The position numbers and the translations under genes are program-made. Positions 17,188-25,803 of a stretch of DNA of 64,000 nucleotides are shown one piece after another; within the stretch, counting starts at the first letter, position 1; every line of letters begins with the position of its first letter. Below the pieces are notes generated by a model that ran no database searches, was not told the origin of the DNA, and was given only the letters and a program-made list of their open reading frames with translations. The stretch is from Kitasatospora sp. A2-31 (GTDB lineage: Bacteria > Actinomycetota > Actinomycetes > Streptomycetales > Streptomycetaceae), in NCBI RefSeq assembly GCF_022288725.1, contig NZ_JAKNTA010000010.1, forward strand, positions 130,398 through 194,397. The letters are read 5' to 3'.

Positions 17188-17323
17188 CCGGCTCGTCTGC
17201 CGGACTGGTCGGGATGCGCCGGATAGGTCCGATTCCAGGGTCCGGTCTAGAAGATCCTCGGCTTCCCCCCCGCAGCTGACGCTCCGTAGTGTCGAACCGT
17301 CAAGAACAGCGAGAGGAGGCAGC
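17188..17323. promoter_or_regulatory. Divergent control region, rightward arm
   Basis: This segment must hold the promoter of the rightward biosynthetic operon. It contains less GC-rich elements (GGTCTAGAAGATCC at 17242-17255; TAGTGTCGAACCGTC at 17287-17301, where TAGTGT could be a -10) and ends with the GAGAGGAGG ribosome-binding site. No single promoter stands out. Confidence 0.35.
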
Positions 17324-19006
17324 ATGGGGGCACCCCGAACGGATTCACCACTGCCTTTCCCGGAGCGGACCACCGGAATGGTGCAACAGCCGTCGTCGAT
17401 GCCGTTCCGACGCTATGCGCGGAGCGAACCGACGCCCACCGCAGGATGGTTGAGACGCTGGCCGGACCAGGAGCCGAAGCGCGCCCCGGTCTGGGCGTCG
17501 GTCGACCTCCGGGACGGAAACCAGGCCCTGGCGGAACCGATGGACCCGCGCCGGAAGCGGCGGATGTTCGATCTGCTGGTGTCGACCGGTTTCAAGGACA
17601 TCGAAATCGGATATCCGGCGGCCAGTACCGACGACTTCGATTTCGTCCGGGAACTGGTGAGCAAGGACGGAATTCCGGACGACGTCACCGTCTCGGTATT
17701 CACGCCGGCCCGCCCGGAGCTCATCGAGCGGACCTTCGAGGCAATTCAGGGAGCCGACCGCGCGACGGTCCACCTGTGCCACGCGACGGCCTGCCTCTGG
17801 CGCGAGGTGGTGTTCGGCATGTCGCGGGACGAGGTCCGGCGGATGGCCCTCGAAGGGGCGCAGCAGCTGGTGCGGCTGGCCGAGCGGGCCGGCGGCACGG
17901 ACGTCCGGTTCGAGTACTCACCGGAGACCTTCAACCTGACCGAGCCGGAGTTCGCGCTGGAGATCGCGAACCTGGTCACCGCGACCGTCGGGGCCACCCC
18001 CGACCGGCCGCTGGTGCTGAACCTGCCCACCACGGTGGAGACCCACTCCCCCAACGTCTTCGCCGACCAGGTGGAGTGGATGCACCGCAACCTGGACCGG
18101 CGGGACGCGATCGTCCTGTCGGTGCACCCGCACAACGACCGCGGCACCGCCGTCGCCTCGGCCGAGCTGGCGGTGCTGGCCGGCGCCGACCGGGTGGAGG
18201 GCACGCTCTTCGGCAACGGCGAACGCACCGGCAACGTCTGCCTGGTGACGCTCGCGCTGAACCTGTTCAGCCAGGGTGTCGACCCGCAGCTGGAGCTCTC
18301 CGACATCGACGCCGTCCGCGAGGTCGTCGAGGACTGCAACCGCCTGCCGGTGCACCCCCGGCACCCCTACGCCGGCGACCTGGTGTACACCGCCTTCTCC
18401 GGCACCCACCAGGACGCCATCGCCAAGGGCCTGGCCGCGCTGGCGGACCGGGCCGACCGCGAGGGCCGCGACGTCGCGGAGCTGGCCTGGCAGGTCCCGT
18501 ACCTGCCGATCGACCCGAAGGACGTCGGCCGCGACTACCGGGCGATCATCCGGGTGAACAGCCAGTCCGGCAAGGGCGGCATCGCCTACGTGCTGAAGGC
18601 CGGTTGGGGCGTCGACCTGCCGGCGGAGCTGCGCCGGGACTTCGCCTCCGTCGTCCAGGGCGCCGCCGACACCCTGGGGCGCGAGCTGGAGCCGGCCGAG
18701 CTCTGGCAGCTGCTCCGGGACACCTACTGCCTGGACGACTCGCCCGCCCCGGCGGACGCCGCCGACGAGCACGAGGCGGTCGCCCGGCAGGCCGCGGCGC
18801 ACGGGGTCGCGTTCACCCGGGTCGTGGCCACCGGCACGGCGGCCGCGGCCGGCGAGCCGGCAGCCTGCTTCACCGCGCTGGAGACGGGCGGACGGACGGT
18901 CTGGGGAATCGGCCTGGCCGCCACCGCCGCCGGCGCGGCGCACCGCTCGGCCCGCTCGGCCCTGCGCCGGGCCGGCCTCGACGAGGGAGTACGGGAAGCA
19001 CAGTGA
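17324..19006 (+). CDS. 2-isopropylmalate synthase-like enzyme
   Basis: A 560-residue member of the long LeuA type. SVDLRDGNQALAEPMDP and KRRMFDLLVSTGFKDIEIGY form the metal and keto-acid site, LSVHPHNDRGTAVASAELA the HxH metal motif, and GTLFGNGERTGN the conserved loop; a C-terminal regulatory-type region follows (FTRVVATG, AALETGG-like). Such enzymes condense acetyl-CoA with a 2-keto acid to a 2-alkylmalate. Position as first gene of a coupled biosynthetic operon argues for a specialised paralogue that extends or builds a keto acid precursor rather than housekeeping leucine synthesis; this is inference. GAGAGGAGG precedes the ATG, and the stop overlaps the next start as GTGA. Confidence 0.88.
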   Translation: MGAPRTDSPLPFPERTTGMVQQPSSMPFRRYARSEPTPTAGWLRRWPDQEPKRAPVWASVDLRDGNQALAEPMDPRRKRRMFDLLVSTGFKDIEIGYPAASTDDFDFVRELVSKDGIPDDVTVSVFTPARPELIERTFEAIQGADRATVHLCHATACLWREVVFGMSRDEVRRMALEGAQQLVRLAERAGGTDVRFEYSPETFNLTEPEFALEIANLVTATVGATPDRPLVLNLPTTVETHSPNVFADQVEWMHRNLDRRDAIVLSVHPHNDRGTAVASAELAVLAGADRVEGTLFGNGERTGNVCLVTLALNLFSQGVDPQLELSDIDAVREVVEDCNRLPVHPRHPYAGDLVYTAFSGTHQDAIAKGLAALADRADREGRDVAELAWQVPYLPIDPKDVGRDYRAIIRVNSQSGKGGIAYVLKAGWGVDLPAELRRDFASVVQGAADTLGRELEPAELWQLLRDTYCLDDSPAPADAADEHEAVARQAAAHGVAFTRVVATGTAAAAGEPAACFTALETGGRTVWGIGLAATAAGAAHRSARSALRRAGLDEGVREAQ

Positions 19007-19506
19007 AGGGCAACTCCTACCTCTCCGTCGCCCCCGGCGTCTACCGGGAGGACGACGGCATGGTCTACGAGGACTTCGTCCCCGGCGAGGTCGTCGAGCA
19101 CCGGCCTGGCCGGACCATCACCATGAGCGACAACACCTGGAGCTCGTTGCTCTGCCTCAACCAGCACCCGCTGCACATCGACGCCGTCTACGCCGAACAG
19201 ACCGCGTTCCAGAAGATCCTGGTGTCCAGCCTGGTCACCTTCGGGATCGTCAACGGGATGACGGTGTCGAGCATCAGCGCCAAGTGCATCGCCAATCTCG
19301 GCTGGGACAAGGTGCGGATGACCGCGCCGGTCTTCGTCGGCGACACCCTCTACGCGACGACCCGGATCCTCGGCAAGCGCGAGTCGGCCAAGCGGCCCGG
19401 CGAGGGGATCGTGACCGTCCACACCACCGGCCTCAACCAGGACGGTGTGCCAGTGATCGAATTCGAGCGGACGATCCTCGTCCCCCGGCAGGAGGCCGAC
19501 CGATGA
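19003..19506 (+). CDS. MaoC-like hot-dog (de)hydratase
   Basis: A 167-residue hot-dog-fold protein. The hydratase 2 motif DxNPxH appears altered to N53-Q-H-P-L-H58, followed by DAVYAEQTAFQ; the His is kept while the usual Asp is Asn, a change seen, as far as I recall, in MaoC-like proteins acting on malyl/mesaconyl-type CoA thioesters. The end (GIVTVHTTGLNQDGVPVIEF) is the usual central strand. It probably dehydrates a hydroxyacyl-CoA made by the CitE-like partner two genes on. GTG start overlaps the previous stop (GTGA) and its own stop overlaps the next ATG. Confidence 0.85.
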   Translation: MKGNSYLSVAPGVYREDDGMVYEDFVPGEVVEHRPGRTITMSDNTWSSLLCLNQHPLHIDAVYAEQTAFQKILVSSLVTFGIVNGMTVSSISAKCIANLGWDKVRMTAPVFVGDTLYATTRILGKRESAKRPGEGIVTVHTTGLNQDGVPVIEFERTILVPRQEADR

Positions 19507-20465
19507 TCCCGATCATCACCCTGGAACCCGGACCGGCCGAGGCGGACCACGCCGGCGCCGAACGCCGGATCGCCGACGAGATCTCCGACGCGTGCCGCAA
19601 CACCGGCTTCTTCGTCGTCCGCGGCCACGGCATCGCCCGCGAGGTCTTCGACGACGCCTACCGCACGTCGCTGGACTTCTTCGCGCGCCCGCTGGACGCC
19701 AAGCGCGAGCTGGCGATGCGCACCAGCACCGCACGCGGCGACAACGATTACAGCCCCTACGGCTACAGCGCGCTGCTCTCCGAGAACGCGTACGCCTACA
19801 CCGGCCGGCCGGGCATGCCCTCGGACTACGTCGAGAAGTTCAGCGCCGGGCGGCTGATCCTCGACGACACCGAGGACCTGCCGTTCCCCGCCGACGAGCA
19901 GGGCGCGCAACTGCGCACGGCGCTGAAGCGGTACTTCGCGGCCTGCGAGAGCGTCGCCGGCCGGATCGCCGAACTGCTGGCCCTCGCCCTGGACCTGCCG
20001 CGCGACTTCTTCGCCACCCGCACCCACACCTCCAACGACTCGCTGCGCTCGCACCTCTACCCCGGTGTCGCCCCGGAGTTCCTCAACGACCAGGGCATGG
20101 GGCAGCACACCGACGGCACGCTGATCACGCTGCTCACCCAGGACGGACCGGGCCTGCAGCTCCGCGACCGCGCCGGCCACTGGCTGGACGTGCAGGTGCC
20201 GGACCGGGAGAGCTTCATCGTCAACATCGGTGACCTGATGGCCCGTTGGTCGAACGACGAGTACGTCTCCACCCCGCACCGGGTCCGGCTCGCGGACCGG
20301 CGGCGGCAGTCCATCGTGTTCTTCAAGCTGGCCAACGACGACACGGTCATCGAGTGCTTCCCGAAGTTCACCGCGGACCGCCCGGCCAAGTACGAGCCGA
20401 TCCGCTACGAGGACTTCTCGCTGGAGAAGATGAACCTGCTGTTCGGACGGGAGGGCGCGCGGTGA
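19503..20465 (+). CDS. 2-oxoglutarate/Fe(II) oxygenase, IPNS-like
   Basis: A 320-residue member of the isopenicillin-N-synthase-like dioxygenases: a DIOX_N-type start (DEISDACRNTGFFVVRGHGI) and a double-stranded helix with H202-x-D204 (GQHTDGTLITLL) and H259 as iron ligands, and R268-x-S270 for 2-oxoglutarate. All catalytic residues are present, so hydroxylation, desaturation or ring formation on a small molecule is expected. It sits between the MaoC-like and CitE-like genes with 4-base overlaps on both sides, so it should be made in equal amounts with them. The substrate is unknown. Confidence 0.9.
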   Translation: MIPIITLEPGPAEADHAGAERRIADEISDACRNTGFFVVRGHGIAREVFDDAYRTSLDFFARPLDAKRELAMRTSTARGDNDYSPYGYSALLSENAYAYTGRPGMPSDYVEKFSAGRLILDDTEDLPFPADEQGAQLRTALKRYFAACESVAGRIAELLALALDLPRDFFATRTHTSNDSLRSHLYPGVAPEFLNDQGMGQHTDGTLITLLTQDGPGLQLRDRAGHWLDVQVPDRESFIVNIGDLMARWSNDEYVSTPHRVRLADRRRQSIVFFKLANDDTVIECFPKFTADRPAKYEPIRYEDFSLEKMNLLFGREGAR

Positions 20466-21301
20466 GGTCGTACGCGAGCCTGCTCTACACGCCGGCGCTG
20501 CGTCTGGCGTCGGTGGCCGAGCCGGGCCGCATGCACGCGGACATGCTGGTCCTGGACCTGGAGGACTCCACCCACCCGGCCCGCAAGGCCGAGGCCCGGG
20601 CACTGCTGGCCGGCGCGGACCTGACCCGGGCCGGGCTGCCGGCCCTGGGCCTGCGGGTGAACAGCATCGCGACCCCGGACGGCCTGGAGGACATGCGGAC
20701 GCTGCTCGAACTGGACGCCGTGATCGGCGGCGTCCCGATCGACGTCGTCTTCATCCCCAAGATCGCCGGCCCCGGCGACGTCGCGATCTACCGGTCGCTG
20801 CTCGGGCTCACCTCGAACGCGCCGCAGATCTGCAGCTTCATCGAGACCGTGGACTCCGTGGAGAACGCGTTCGCGATCGCCGAGGTGAGCGACGGCCTCT
20901 GCTTCGGCCAGGCGGACCTGACGGCCGAGATGTACGCCGAGAACGCGGCCTACCTCGAGTACGCGCGGGCCCGGCTCTGCGTCGCGGCGGCCCGGTACCG
21001 GGTGCCCGCCATCGACACCAACTCCTTCGAGCTGCACGACCTCGACGTGGTCGCGGCGTCCTGCCGGGCGGCCCGGGAGGCCGGGTTCACCGGCAAGGCG
21101 GCCATCCACCCCCGGCAGGTGCCCGTGATCGCCGAGGCCTTCACGGTCGGCGCGGACGAACTGGCCGAGTACCGGCGGGTGGTCGCGGACTACGACGCCA
21201 CGCCGTCCGGCTTCGCGGTGGAGAAGGACCGCGTGCTGGCCCCGCCGTTCGTCCTGCGGGCCCGGCGCATGCTCGCACTCCACGCGCCCGCCGAGGCCTG
21301 A
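20462..21301 (+). CDS. HpcH/HpaI aldolase or CitE-like CoA lyase
   Basis: A 279-residue TIM-barrel protein of the citrate-lyase-beta/malyl-CoA lyase family. MLVLDLEDSTHPARK gives the Asp/Glu metal region, SFIETVDSVENAFAIAEV the central Glu strand, and GKAAIHPRQVPVIAEAF the conserved C-terminal site. Members cleave or form hydroxyacyl-CoA esters (malyl-, methylmalyl-, citramalyl-CoA) by aldol chemistry, or hydrolyse them. Combined with the MaoC-like dehydratase it could add an acyl-CoA to a 2-keto acid and then dehydrate it. GTG start overlaps the previous stop. After it comes the first sizable gap in the operon, with a repeat. Confidence 0.88.
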   Translation: MRSYASLLYTPALRLASVAEPGRMHADMLVLDLEDSTHPARKAEARALLAGADLTRAGLPALGLRVNSIATPDGLEDMRTLLELDAVIGGVPIDVVFIPKIAGPGDVAIYRSLLGLTSNAPQICSFIETVDSVENAFAIAEVSDGLCFGQADLTAEMYAENAAYLEYARARLCVAAARYRVPAIDTNSFELHDLDVVAASCRAAREAGFTGKAAIHPRQVPVIAEAFTVGADELAEYRRVVADYDATPSGFAVEKDRVLAPPFVLRARRMLALHAPAEA

Positions 21302-21302
21302 G

Positions 21303-21469
21303 CGCCCCGAGGCCCGAGCACCGGCGGGCCGATCGCCCCGAGGCCCGAGCACCGGCGCGGCCCGAGCACGGGCGCGATCCGAGCACCCGTGCGGCCCGAA
21401 CCCGCGCCACAGCACCGCCACCGCACCACCCCAGCACCCGTACCCTCACCACGAACCGGGGAGCCCCCT
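21303..21469. repeat. Gap with 24-bp direct repeat inside operon
   Basis: CGCCCCGAGGCCCGAGCACC plus GGCG occurs at 21303-21326 and again at 21334-21357, followed by degenerate CCCGAGCAC copies to about 21395. The remaining bases hold the GGGGAG ribosome-binding site of the next gene. No terminator hairpin was seen, so the operon may read through. Confidence 0.7.
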
Positions 21470-22372
21470 GTGAAGACCCTGCCCCAGCACGCCCTCATCG
21501 ACGTCTCCGCCCACCCGACCGAGCTGGTCGACGGCCGCCTGCAGGCCGTCGGCGACGAGCTGGTCTCCGAACTGGTCCGCCTGGTCACCCAGGGCCAGGG
21601 CGTCGCCGTCTGCCACGGCGTCGCCAGGACGCTGGAGCACCACGGCCTGGACGTCCACGACGAGCAGCACGCCGCGGTGGGCCGCGACTACCTGGAGTCG
21701 CTCTTCCGCGCCTTCGGCGAGCGGATCGACGTCGCGCCGTTCAGCCCCGTCGCCATGGACTACGACCGCATCGCCGGCATGGACGTCGACGGCTACAACA
21801 AGAACACCTCCTTCACGCCGAACGGCGACCACACCGCCGAGCGCGAGTTCCTCACCACCAAGTGCGTGCACTTCGACTCCGCCACGCCGTTCGTCGGGAA
21901 CATCTACGGGCCCAACACCAACATCCGCGGCGGCGTCCCGGTGATCTGCGACACCCGCGCCTACTGCCGGGACGCGGGCGTGGCCCCGGGCGACCTGGTC
22001 GAGCTGATGCCGCACAGCTACAACGTCGCGGTCCGCGAGGAGCACGCCGAGCCGATCCTGGCCGGCTACGCCAGCGCGCTCGACGTCGACCTCTCGGCCG
22101 ACCTGGCGATGGTCGTCCTGCTCAACGAGGTGGACGGCGGCCTCGCGCACGCCGGCTCCGAGCCCCGCCCGGTCGACCCGGCCCTGCCCTCCCGCCGCCC
22201 GATCCGGCACCTGGAGTACCAGTTCGCCGAGGGCGTCGAGCTGGCCAAGTGGTTCACTCACTACGGCCTGGACGTCCCCGCCCCCATCATGGAGGCCCCG
22301 GACGACGCCTCGCGCGAGCGCTACCACCGCGGCATCGCCCCGGTCGGAACCGAGGACGGGGCCGCCGGCTGA
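21470..22372 (+). CDS. Putative non-haem iron oxygenase (HxD motif)
   Basis: A 300-residue protein I cannot name with certainty. The conserved-looking core KCVHFDSATPFVGNIYGPN has an H134-x-D136 facial-triad motif and H227 with nearby arginines (RRPIRHLEYQF) could complete a 2-oxoglutarate/Fe(II) site, as in free-amino-acid hydroxylases and the related BesD-type halogenases. In halogenases the Asp is Gly, so the Asp here argues for hydroxylation. GTG start after GGGGAGCCCC. The stop shares one base with the next start (TGATG). It could act on an amino acid building block of the cluster product. The family call is tentative; its reality as a gene is secure. Confidence 0.6.
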   Translation: MKTLPQHALIDVSAHPTELVDGRLQAVGDELVSELVRLVTQGQGVAVCHGVARTLEHHGLDVHDEQHAAVGRDYLESLFRAFGERIDVAPFSPVAMDYDRIAGMDVDGYNKNTSFTPNGDHTAEREFLTTKCVHFDSATPFVGNIYGPNTNIRGGVPVICDTRAYCRDAGVAPGDLVELMPHSYNVAVREEHAEPILAGYASALDVDLSADLAMVVLLNEVDGGLAHAGSEPRPVDPALPSRRPIRHLEYQFAEGVELAKWFTHYGLDVPAPIMEAPDDASRERYHRGIAPVGTEDGAAG

Positions 22373-23289
22373 TGAGCACCACCGACACCGGCGTGCCGGC
22401 CATGTCCGCCCGCGACACCGCCGAGCTCGACGAGCTCCTGGCGCTGCTCGCCGCGGACGACTGGCCCGACGACATCGCCGAGGCCCGACTGTTCTACGAC
22501 GCGTGGGGCACGCCGATCGCCGACGACGTCACCGTGGAACCGCGCGACGGCGGCTACCTGCTGACCCCGCCGAACGCGGAGGGCACCCGCACCGGGCTCT
22601 ACTTCCACGGCGGCGGCTACGTCTACGGTTCGCTGCGCAGCCACGGCGCCATGGTGGCCGAGATCGCCCGGGCGGCCCGCTGCCGGATGTTCTTCGTGGA
22701 CTACCGGCGGGCCCCCGAGCACCCCTTCCCCGCCGCGCTCGACGACGCGGTGGCCGCCTACCGGAGCCTGCTGGCCGACGGGACCGCCCCCGAGGACGTC
22801 GTCCTCACCGGGGACTCGGCGGGCGGCGGCCTGGTGCTCACCACGCTGCTGCGGCTCCGCGACGAGGGCGTGCCGCTGCCGGCCGCCGCGGCGTGCATCT
22901 CGCCGTGGACCGATCTGACCGGCAGCGGGGAGACCCACCGCACCCTGGCGGACCAGGACCCGATGATCAGCCAGCACGTCGTGGCGCTGGTCACCGCGTC
23001 CTACCTGGCCGGCACCGCGCCGACCACCCCCTACGTGTCCCCGCTGTTCGGCGAGCTCACCGGCCTGCCTCCGGTGCTCGTCCAGGTGGGCAGCCGCGAG
23101 GTCATGCTCAGCGACGCCGAGCGGTTCGTCGCCGCGCTGCGGGACGCCGGCTGCACCGGCGAACTGGAGGTCTGGCCCGGTATGGTCCACGTCTGGCACC
23201 TGCACCACGCCCGGCTGGACAAGGCCCGCCAGGCCGTGGCCCGGCTCGGCGAGTGGCTGCGCACCCGGAGCGGGGGTGCGGCGCGATGA
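22372..23289 (+). CDS. Alpha/beta hydrolase, hormone-sensitive-lipase type
   Basis: A 305-residue esterase-like enzyme. YFHGGGYVYGS is the HGGG oxyanion-hole motif, GDSAGGGLV holds the nucleophilic Ser, and an Asp followed by a His in PGMVHVWHL completes the triad. No signal peptide, so it is cytoplasmic. It may hydrolyse an ester or thioester intermediate, remove a protecting group or self-detoxify the product; the sequence cannot decide. Translation is coupled to the upstream oxygenase by a one-base overlap and to the downstream PLP enzyme by ATGA. Confidence 0.9.
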   Translation: MSTTDTGVPAMSARDTAELDELLALLAADDWPDDIAEARLFYDAWGTPIADDVTVEPRDGGYLLTPPNAEGTRTGLYFHGGGYVYGSLRSHGAMVAEIARAARCRMFFVDYRRAPEHPFPAALDDAVAAYRSLLADGTAPEDVVLTGDSAGGGLVLTTLLRLRDEGVPLPAAAACISPWTDLTGSGETHRTLADQDPMISQHVVALVTASYLAGTAPTTPYVSPLFGELTGLPPVLVQVGSREVMLSDAERFVAALRDAGCTGELEVWPGMVHVWHLHHARLDKARQAVARLGEWLRTRSGGAAR

Positions 23290-24539
23290 CCGATCACGTC
23301 GGGCCCGTCGAGCCCGCCGAGTCCATCACCGGGCCGCACCGGTACCGGAACAACCAGAAGATGGTGCCGGCCAGCGAGGCCGCCTGGGGCCTCGCGCAGA
23401 AGCACGGCATGCTCGGCCTGGTGGTCGAGGCCGTCGACGGCCAGAACCGGCTGCGCGAGGTGCGCAGCGGGCACGAGTTCGCCAACCTGTCGTCCTGCTC
23501 CTACCTGGGCCTCAACAGCCACCCGACGGTGGTGGAGGCGGGGCGCGCCGCCCTCGCGGAGGAGCGGATCACCGGCCTGTCCATGGGCGAGTTCCGGATC
23601 CGGCTGGGGATCATGGAGCGGCTGGAGGAGGAGCTCTCCGAGCACTTCGGCGCGCACGTGCTGCCGTCGGTGTCCTGCGGGGTGCTGAGTGCGGCGATCC
23701 TGCCGCTGCTGGCGTCGGGGCACCTGACCGACGGGGAGCCGCTGGTCGTGGTCTTCGACCGGTTCGCGCACTTCTCGATGAACTTCCTCAAGCCCATCCT
23801 CGCCGACGAGACGCTGGTGCTCACCTGCCCGCACAACGACATGGCGTACCTGGAGGAGGTCTGCCGGAAGTACCCGCGGGTGGCGTACGTCTGCGAGGGG
23901 GTCTACTCGGTCGGCGGGCAGGCGGACCTGGCGGGCATCAAGGCCCTCCAGGACCGCTACGGCATGTTCGTCTACCTCGACGACTCGCACGCGCTGTCGG
24001 CGGTAGGCGAGCGGGGCGTCGGCTTCGCCCGCACGGTCTTCGACGAGCTCGACTCCCGGACGATCGTGGTCGCCTCGATCGCCAAGGCCTTCGGCAGTAC
24101 CGGCGGGATCGCCATGACCGGGGACCGGGGGGTGTTCGACTTCCTCTACCGGTCGGGTCCGTTGGCCTGGTCGCAGGGGCTGCGCACGGCCGCCATCGGC
24201 ACCACCCTGGGCGCGCTGGAGGTCCACCGCAGCCCCGAGTTCGACGAACGCCAGGCACAACTGGCCCGGAACATCCAGCTGTTCGACGAGCGGCTGCGCG
24301 GACACGACCTGCGCGGCACCGGGTCGCACATCAAGTTCGTGGTCACCGGCGACAACGACCGGGCGGTACGGCTGTCGAACGAGCTCTACGAGCGCGGCTA
24401 CTACTGCTCGGCCATGTTCTTCCCGATCGTGGCCCAGGGTCAGGCCGGCGTCCGGATGATGCTGCGCGGCGACATGCCGACGGAGCTCACCGAACGGTTC
24501 GCCGCCGACCTGCTGGACGTCCTGGCGGGGCTCGGGTGA
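23286..24539 (+). CDS. Alpha-oxoamine synthase (PLP acyltransferase)
   Basis: A 417-residue fold-type I PLP enzyme of the family of 8-amino-7-oxononanoate synthase, glycine C-acetyltransferase and serine palmitoyltransferase. The motif SCSYLGLNSHP near residue 70, CEGVYSVGGQ at about 203-212, D232/H235 (YLDDSHALSAVG) and the PLP lysine K267 (ASIAKAFGSTGG) are intact. These enzymes join an acyl-CoA to an amino acid with loss of CO2, giving an alpha-amino ketone. Placed after CoA-ester-forming enzymes, it is likely the central carbon-carbon bond step of the cluster. Length and motifs argue for a fully active enzyme. Overlaps both neighbours by 4 bases. Confidence 0.93.
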   Translation: MTDHVGPVEPAESITGPHRYRNNQKMVPASEAAWGLAQKHGMLGLVVEAVDGQNRLREVRSGHEFANLSSCSYLGLNSHPTVVEAGRAALAEERITGLSMGEFRIRLGIMERLEEELSEHFGAHVLPSVSCGVLSAAILPLLASGHLTDGEPLVVVFDRFAHFSMNFLKPILADETLVLTCPHNDMAYLEEVCRKYPRVAYVCEGVYSVGGQADLAGIKALQDRYGMFVYLDDSHALSAVGERGVGFARTVFDELDSRTIVVASIAKAFGSTGGIAMTGDRGVFDFLYRSGPLAWSQGLRTAAIGTTLGALEVHRSPEFDERQAQLARNIQLFDERLRGHDLRGTGSHIKFVVTGDNDRAVRLSNELYERGYYCSAMFFPIVAQGQAGVRMMLRGDMPTELTERFAADLLDVLAGLG

Positions 24540-25432
24540 CCCTCCCCCGACCGGGGCGGCCCGAGCACTCGGCCGACGACGTCAGGGCGGTCGCCGCCCT
24601 GATGCGGAGCGGTCTGCGCAGCGGCGCGGTACGGCGGATGTCCGTGCCGCTGCGCCTGACCCTCGAGGACGGGCAGGGCGCCAGGTTCCTGGCGATGCCC
24701 GCCGTCTCGGCCGACTTCGGGCTCTACGTCTCCAAGACCGCGACCATCACCGACGGGCCCGGGCCGACCGTCACCGCGGTGGTCCCGGTCTTCGCCACCA
24801 CCGGGGAACTGCTGGCGGTGCTGGACGGCGCAGCCGTCACCGATCTGAAGTGCGCGGCCGTCACGGCCCTGGTCACCGACCGCTGCGCGGCACCGGGCAG
24901 CTCGGACCTCGGGATCGTCGGATCCGGGGTGCAGGCCTGGCAGCAGTACCTCGGCGTCTCGGCGGTGCGGGAGATCACCCGGGTCCGGGTCCACTCCCGC
25001 ACCCCCGCCGGGGCCGAGGCGCTGTGCGCGCGGATCAACGCCCTCGGCCGGGCACGGGCGGTGGCCTGTGCCTCGGCCGAGGAGGCCACCGCGGGCGCGG
25101 ACGTCGTCTCCACGGCGACGACGTCGGTGCTCCCGCTGCCGATCGCGGCCGACCTGCCGGAGCACGTGCACATCAACTGCATGGGCGCACACACCACGGA
25201 GTCCCGTGAGGTGTCGCACGCCCTGCTGGCCGCCGTCACGGTCGTGGTGGAGGACATCGGCATCGCCGTCGCCGAGGCCGGCGCGATCCACCGCACGGCG
25301 CTCGACCTGGAGGCGCTGGAGACCGGCGGGCACACCGGGCTCGACGCCCGGCCGACCGTCTTCAGCTCCACCGGCCACGCCTCGCTGGACCTCATCACCT
25401 GCGCCCACCTGGTCGGGCGCACGCACCGCTGA
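24536..25432 (+). CDS. Ornithine cyclodeaminase/mu-crystallin-like reductase
   Basis: A 298-residue member of the OCD_Mu_crystall family. LGIVGSGVQAWQQYLGVSAV is the Rossmann NAD(P) motif, preceded by AAVTDLKCAAVTALVTDRCA, the family's substrate/catalytic loop, and later INCMGAH. Relatives deaminate ornithine to proline, or reduce/oxidise imines and amino acids (alanine dehydrogenase, SbnB). With an aldehyde-forming reductase and an aminoketone-forming enzyme in the cluster, reduction of a cyclic imine or dehydrogenation of an amine is plausible. GTG start overlaps the previous stop. Followed by a 143-base gap with a 9-bp tandem repeat. Confidence 0.88.
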   Translation: MTLPRPGRPEHSADDVRAVAALMRSGLRSGAVRRMSVPLRLTLEDGQGARFLAMPAVSADFGLYVSKTATITDGPGPTVTAVVPVFATTGELLAVLDGAAVTDLKCAAVTALVTDRCAAPGSSDLGIVGSGVQAWQQYLGVSAVREITRVRVHSRTPAGAEALCARINALGRARAVACASAEEATAGADVVSTATTSVLPLPIAADLPEHVHINCMGAHTTESREVSHALLAAVTVVVEDIGIAVAEAGAIHRTALDLEALETGGHTGLDARPTVFSSTGHASLDLITCAHLVGRTHR

Positions 25433-25463
25433 ACGCCGGTCCGTGCGGGCCTGCGGGCGTGCG

Positions 25464-25532
25464 CACGCCTGGCACGCCCGGCAGGCCCGGCACGCCTGGC
25501 ACGCCTGGCACGCCTGGCCTGCCCGGCAGGCC
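25464..25532. repeat. 9-bp tandem repeat (CACGCCTGG) in operon gap
   Basis: About eight consecutive 9-base units (CACGCCTGG with variants CACGCCCGG, CAGGCCCGG, CCTGCCCGG). The last units form a perfect palindrome, GGCCTGCC-C-GGCAGGCC at 25516-25532, which in RNA would be a stem too tight to fold without opening. It precedes the AtzG-like gene by 44 bases. Confidence 0.8.
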
Positions 25533-25575
25533 TTGCTCGCCGAACATCCGAACGTCATCGAAGGGAAGACCGCAC

Positions 25576-25803
25576 GTGGCACACGCCGGCAAGGACCCGG
25601 ACACCGGGGCGCACGGCCCCCGGCCGTCCGAGGCCGAGACCGCGGACCGGGAGTTCGCCGCCGCCCTGGCCCGCCTCGGCATCGAGATGCCGCCGGACCT
25701 GGCGCCCGGCGTCCTGGCCGGCTACCGCCCGATGCGGGCGATGGCGGCCCTGCTGCGCGGGCTGGACGGCACGGACGGCCCGTTGGGGGGCCGCCATGTC
25801 TGA
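25576..25803 (+). CDS. AtzG-like small amidase subunit (DUF4089 type)
   Basis: A 75-residue helical protein with the segment REFAAALARLGIEMPPDLAP and GVLAGYRPMRAMAALLRGL, which matches what I remember of DUF4089/AtzG proteins. In the cyanuric-acid pathway AtzG binds and stabilises the amidase AtzE; here it directly precedes and overlaps (8 bases) an AtzE-like amidase, so the same pairing is likely. GTG start with GAAGGGAAG upstream; the upstream in-frame ATG at 25459 lies in the repeat and lacks a ribosome-binding site. Too small for enzymatic activity of its own. Confidence 0.8.
   Translation: MAHAGKDPDTGAHGPRPSEAETADREFAAALARLGIEMPPDLAPGVLAGYRPMRAMAALLRGLDGTDGPLGGRHV

Noticed and set aside
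17324..19006. Housekeeping leuA
   Set aside because: The family fits, but it is the first gene of a translation-coupled specialised operon; a dedicated paralogue is more likely, though not proven.
25395..25682. Collagen-like GVPGVPG repeats on the minus strand
   Set aside because: They are the other-strand reading of the 9-bp CACGCCTGG array and of the AtzG-like gene; no ribosome-binding site or family support.
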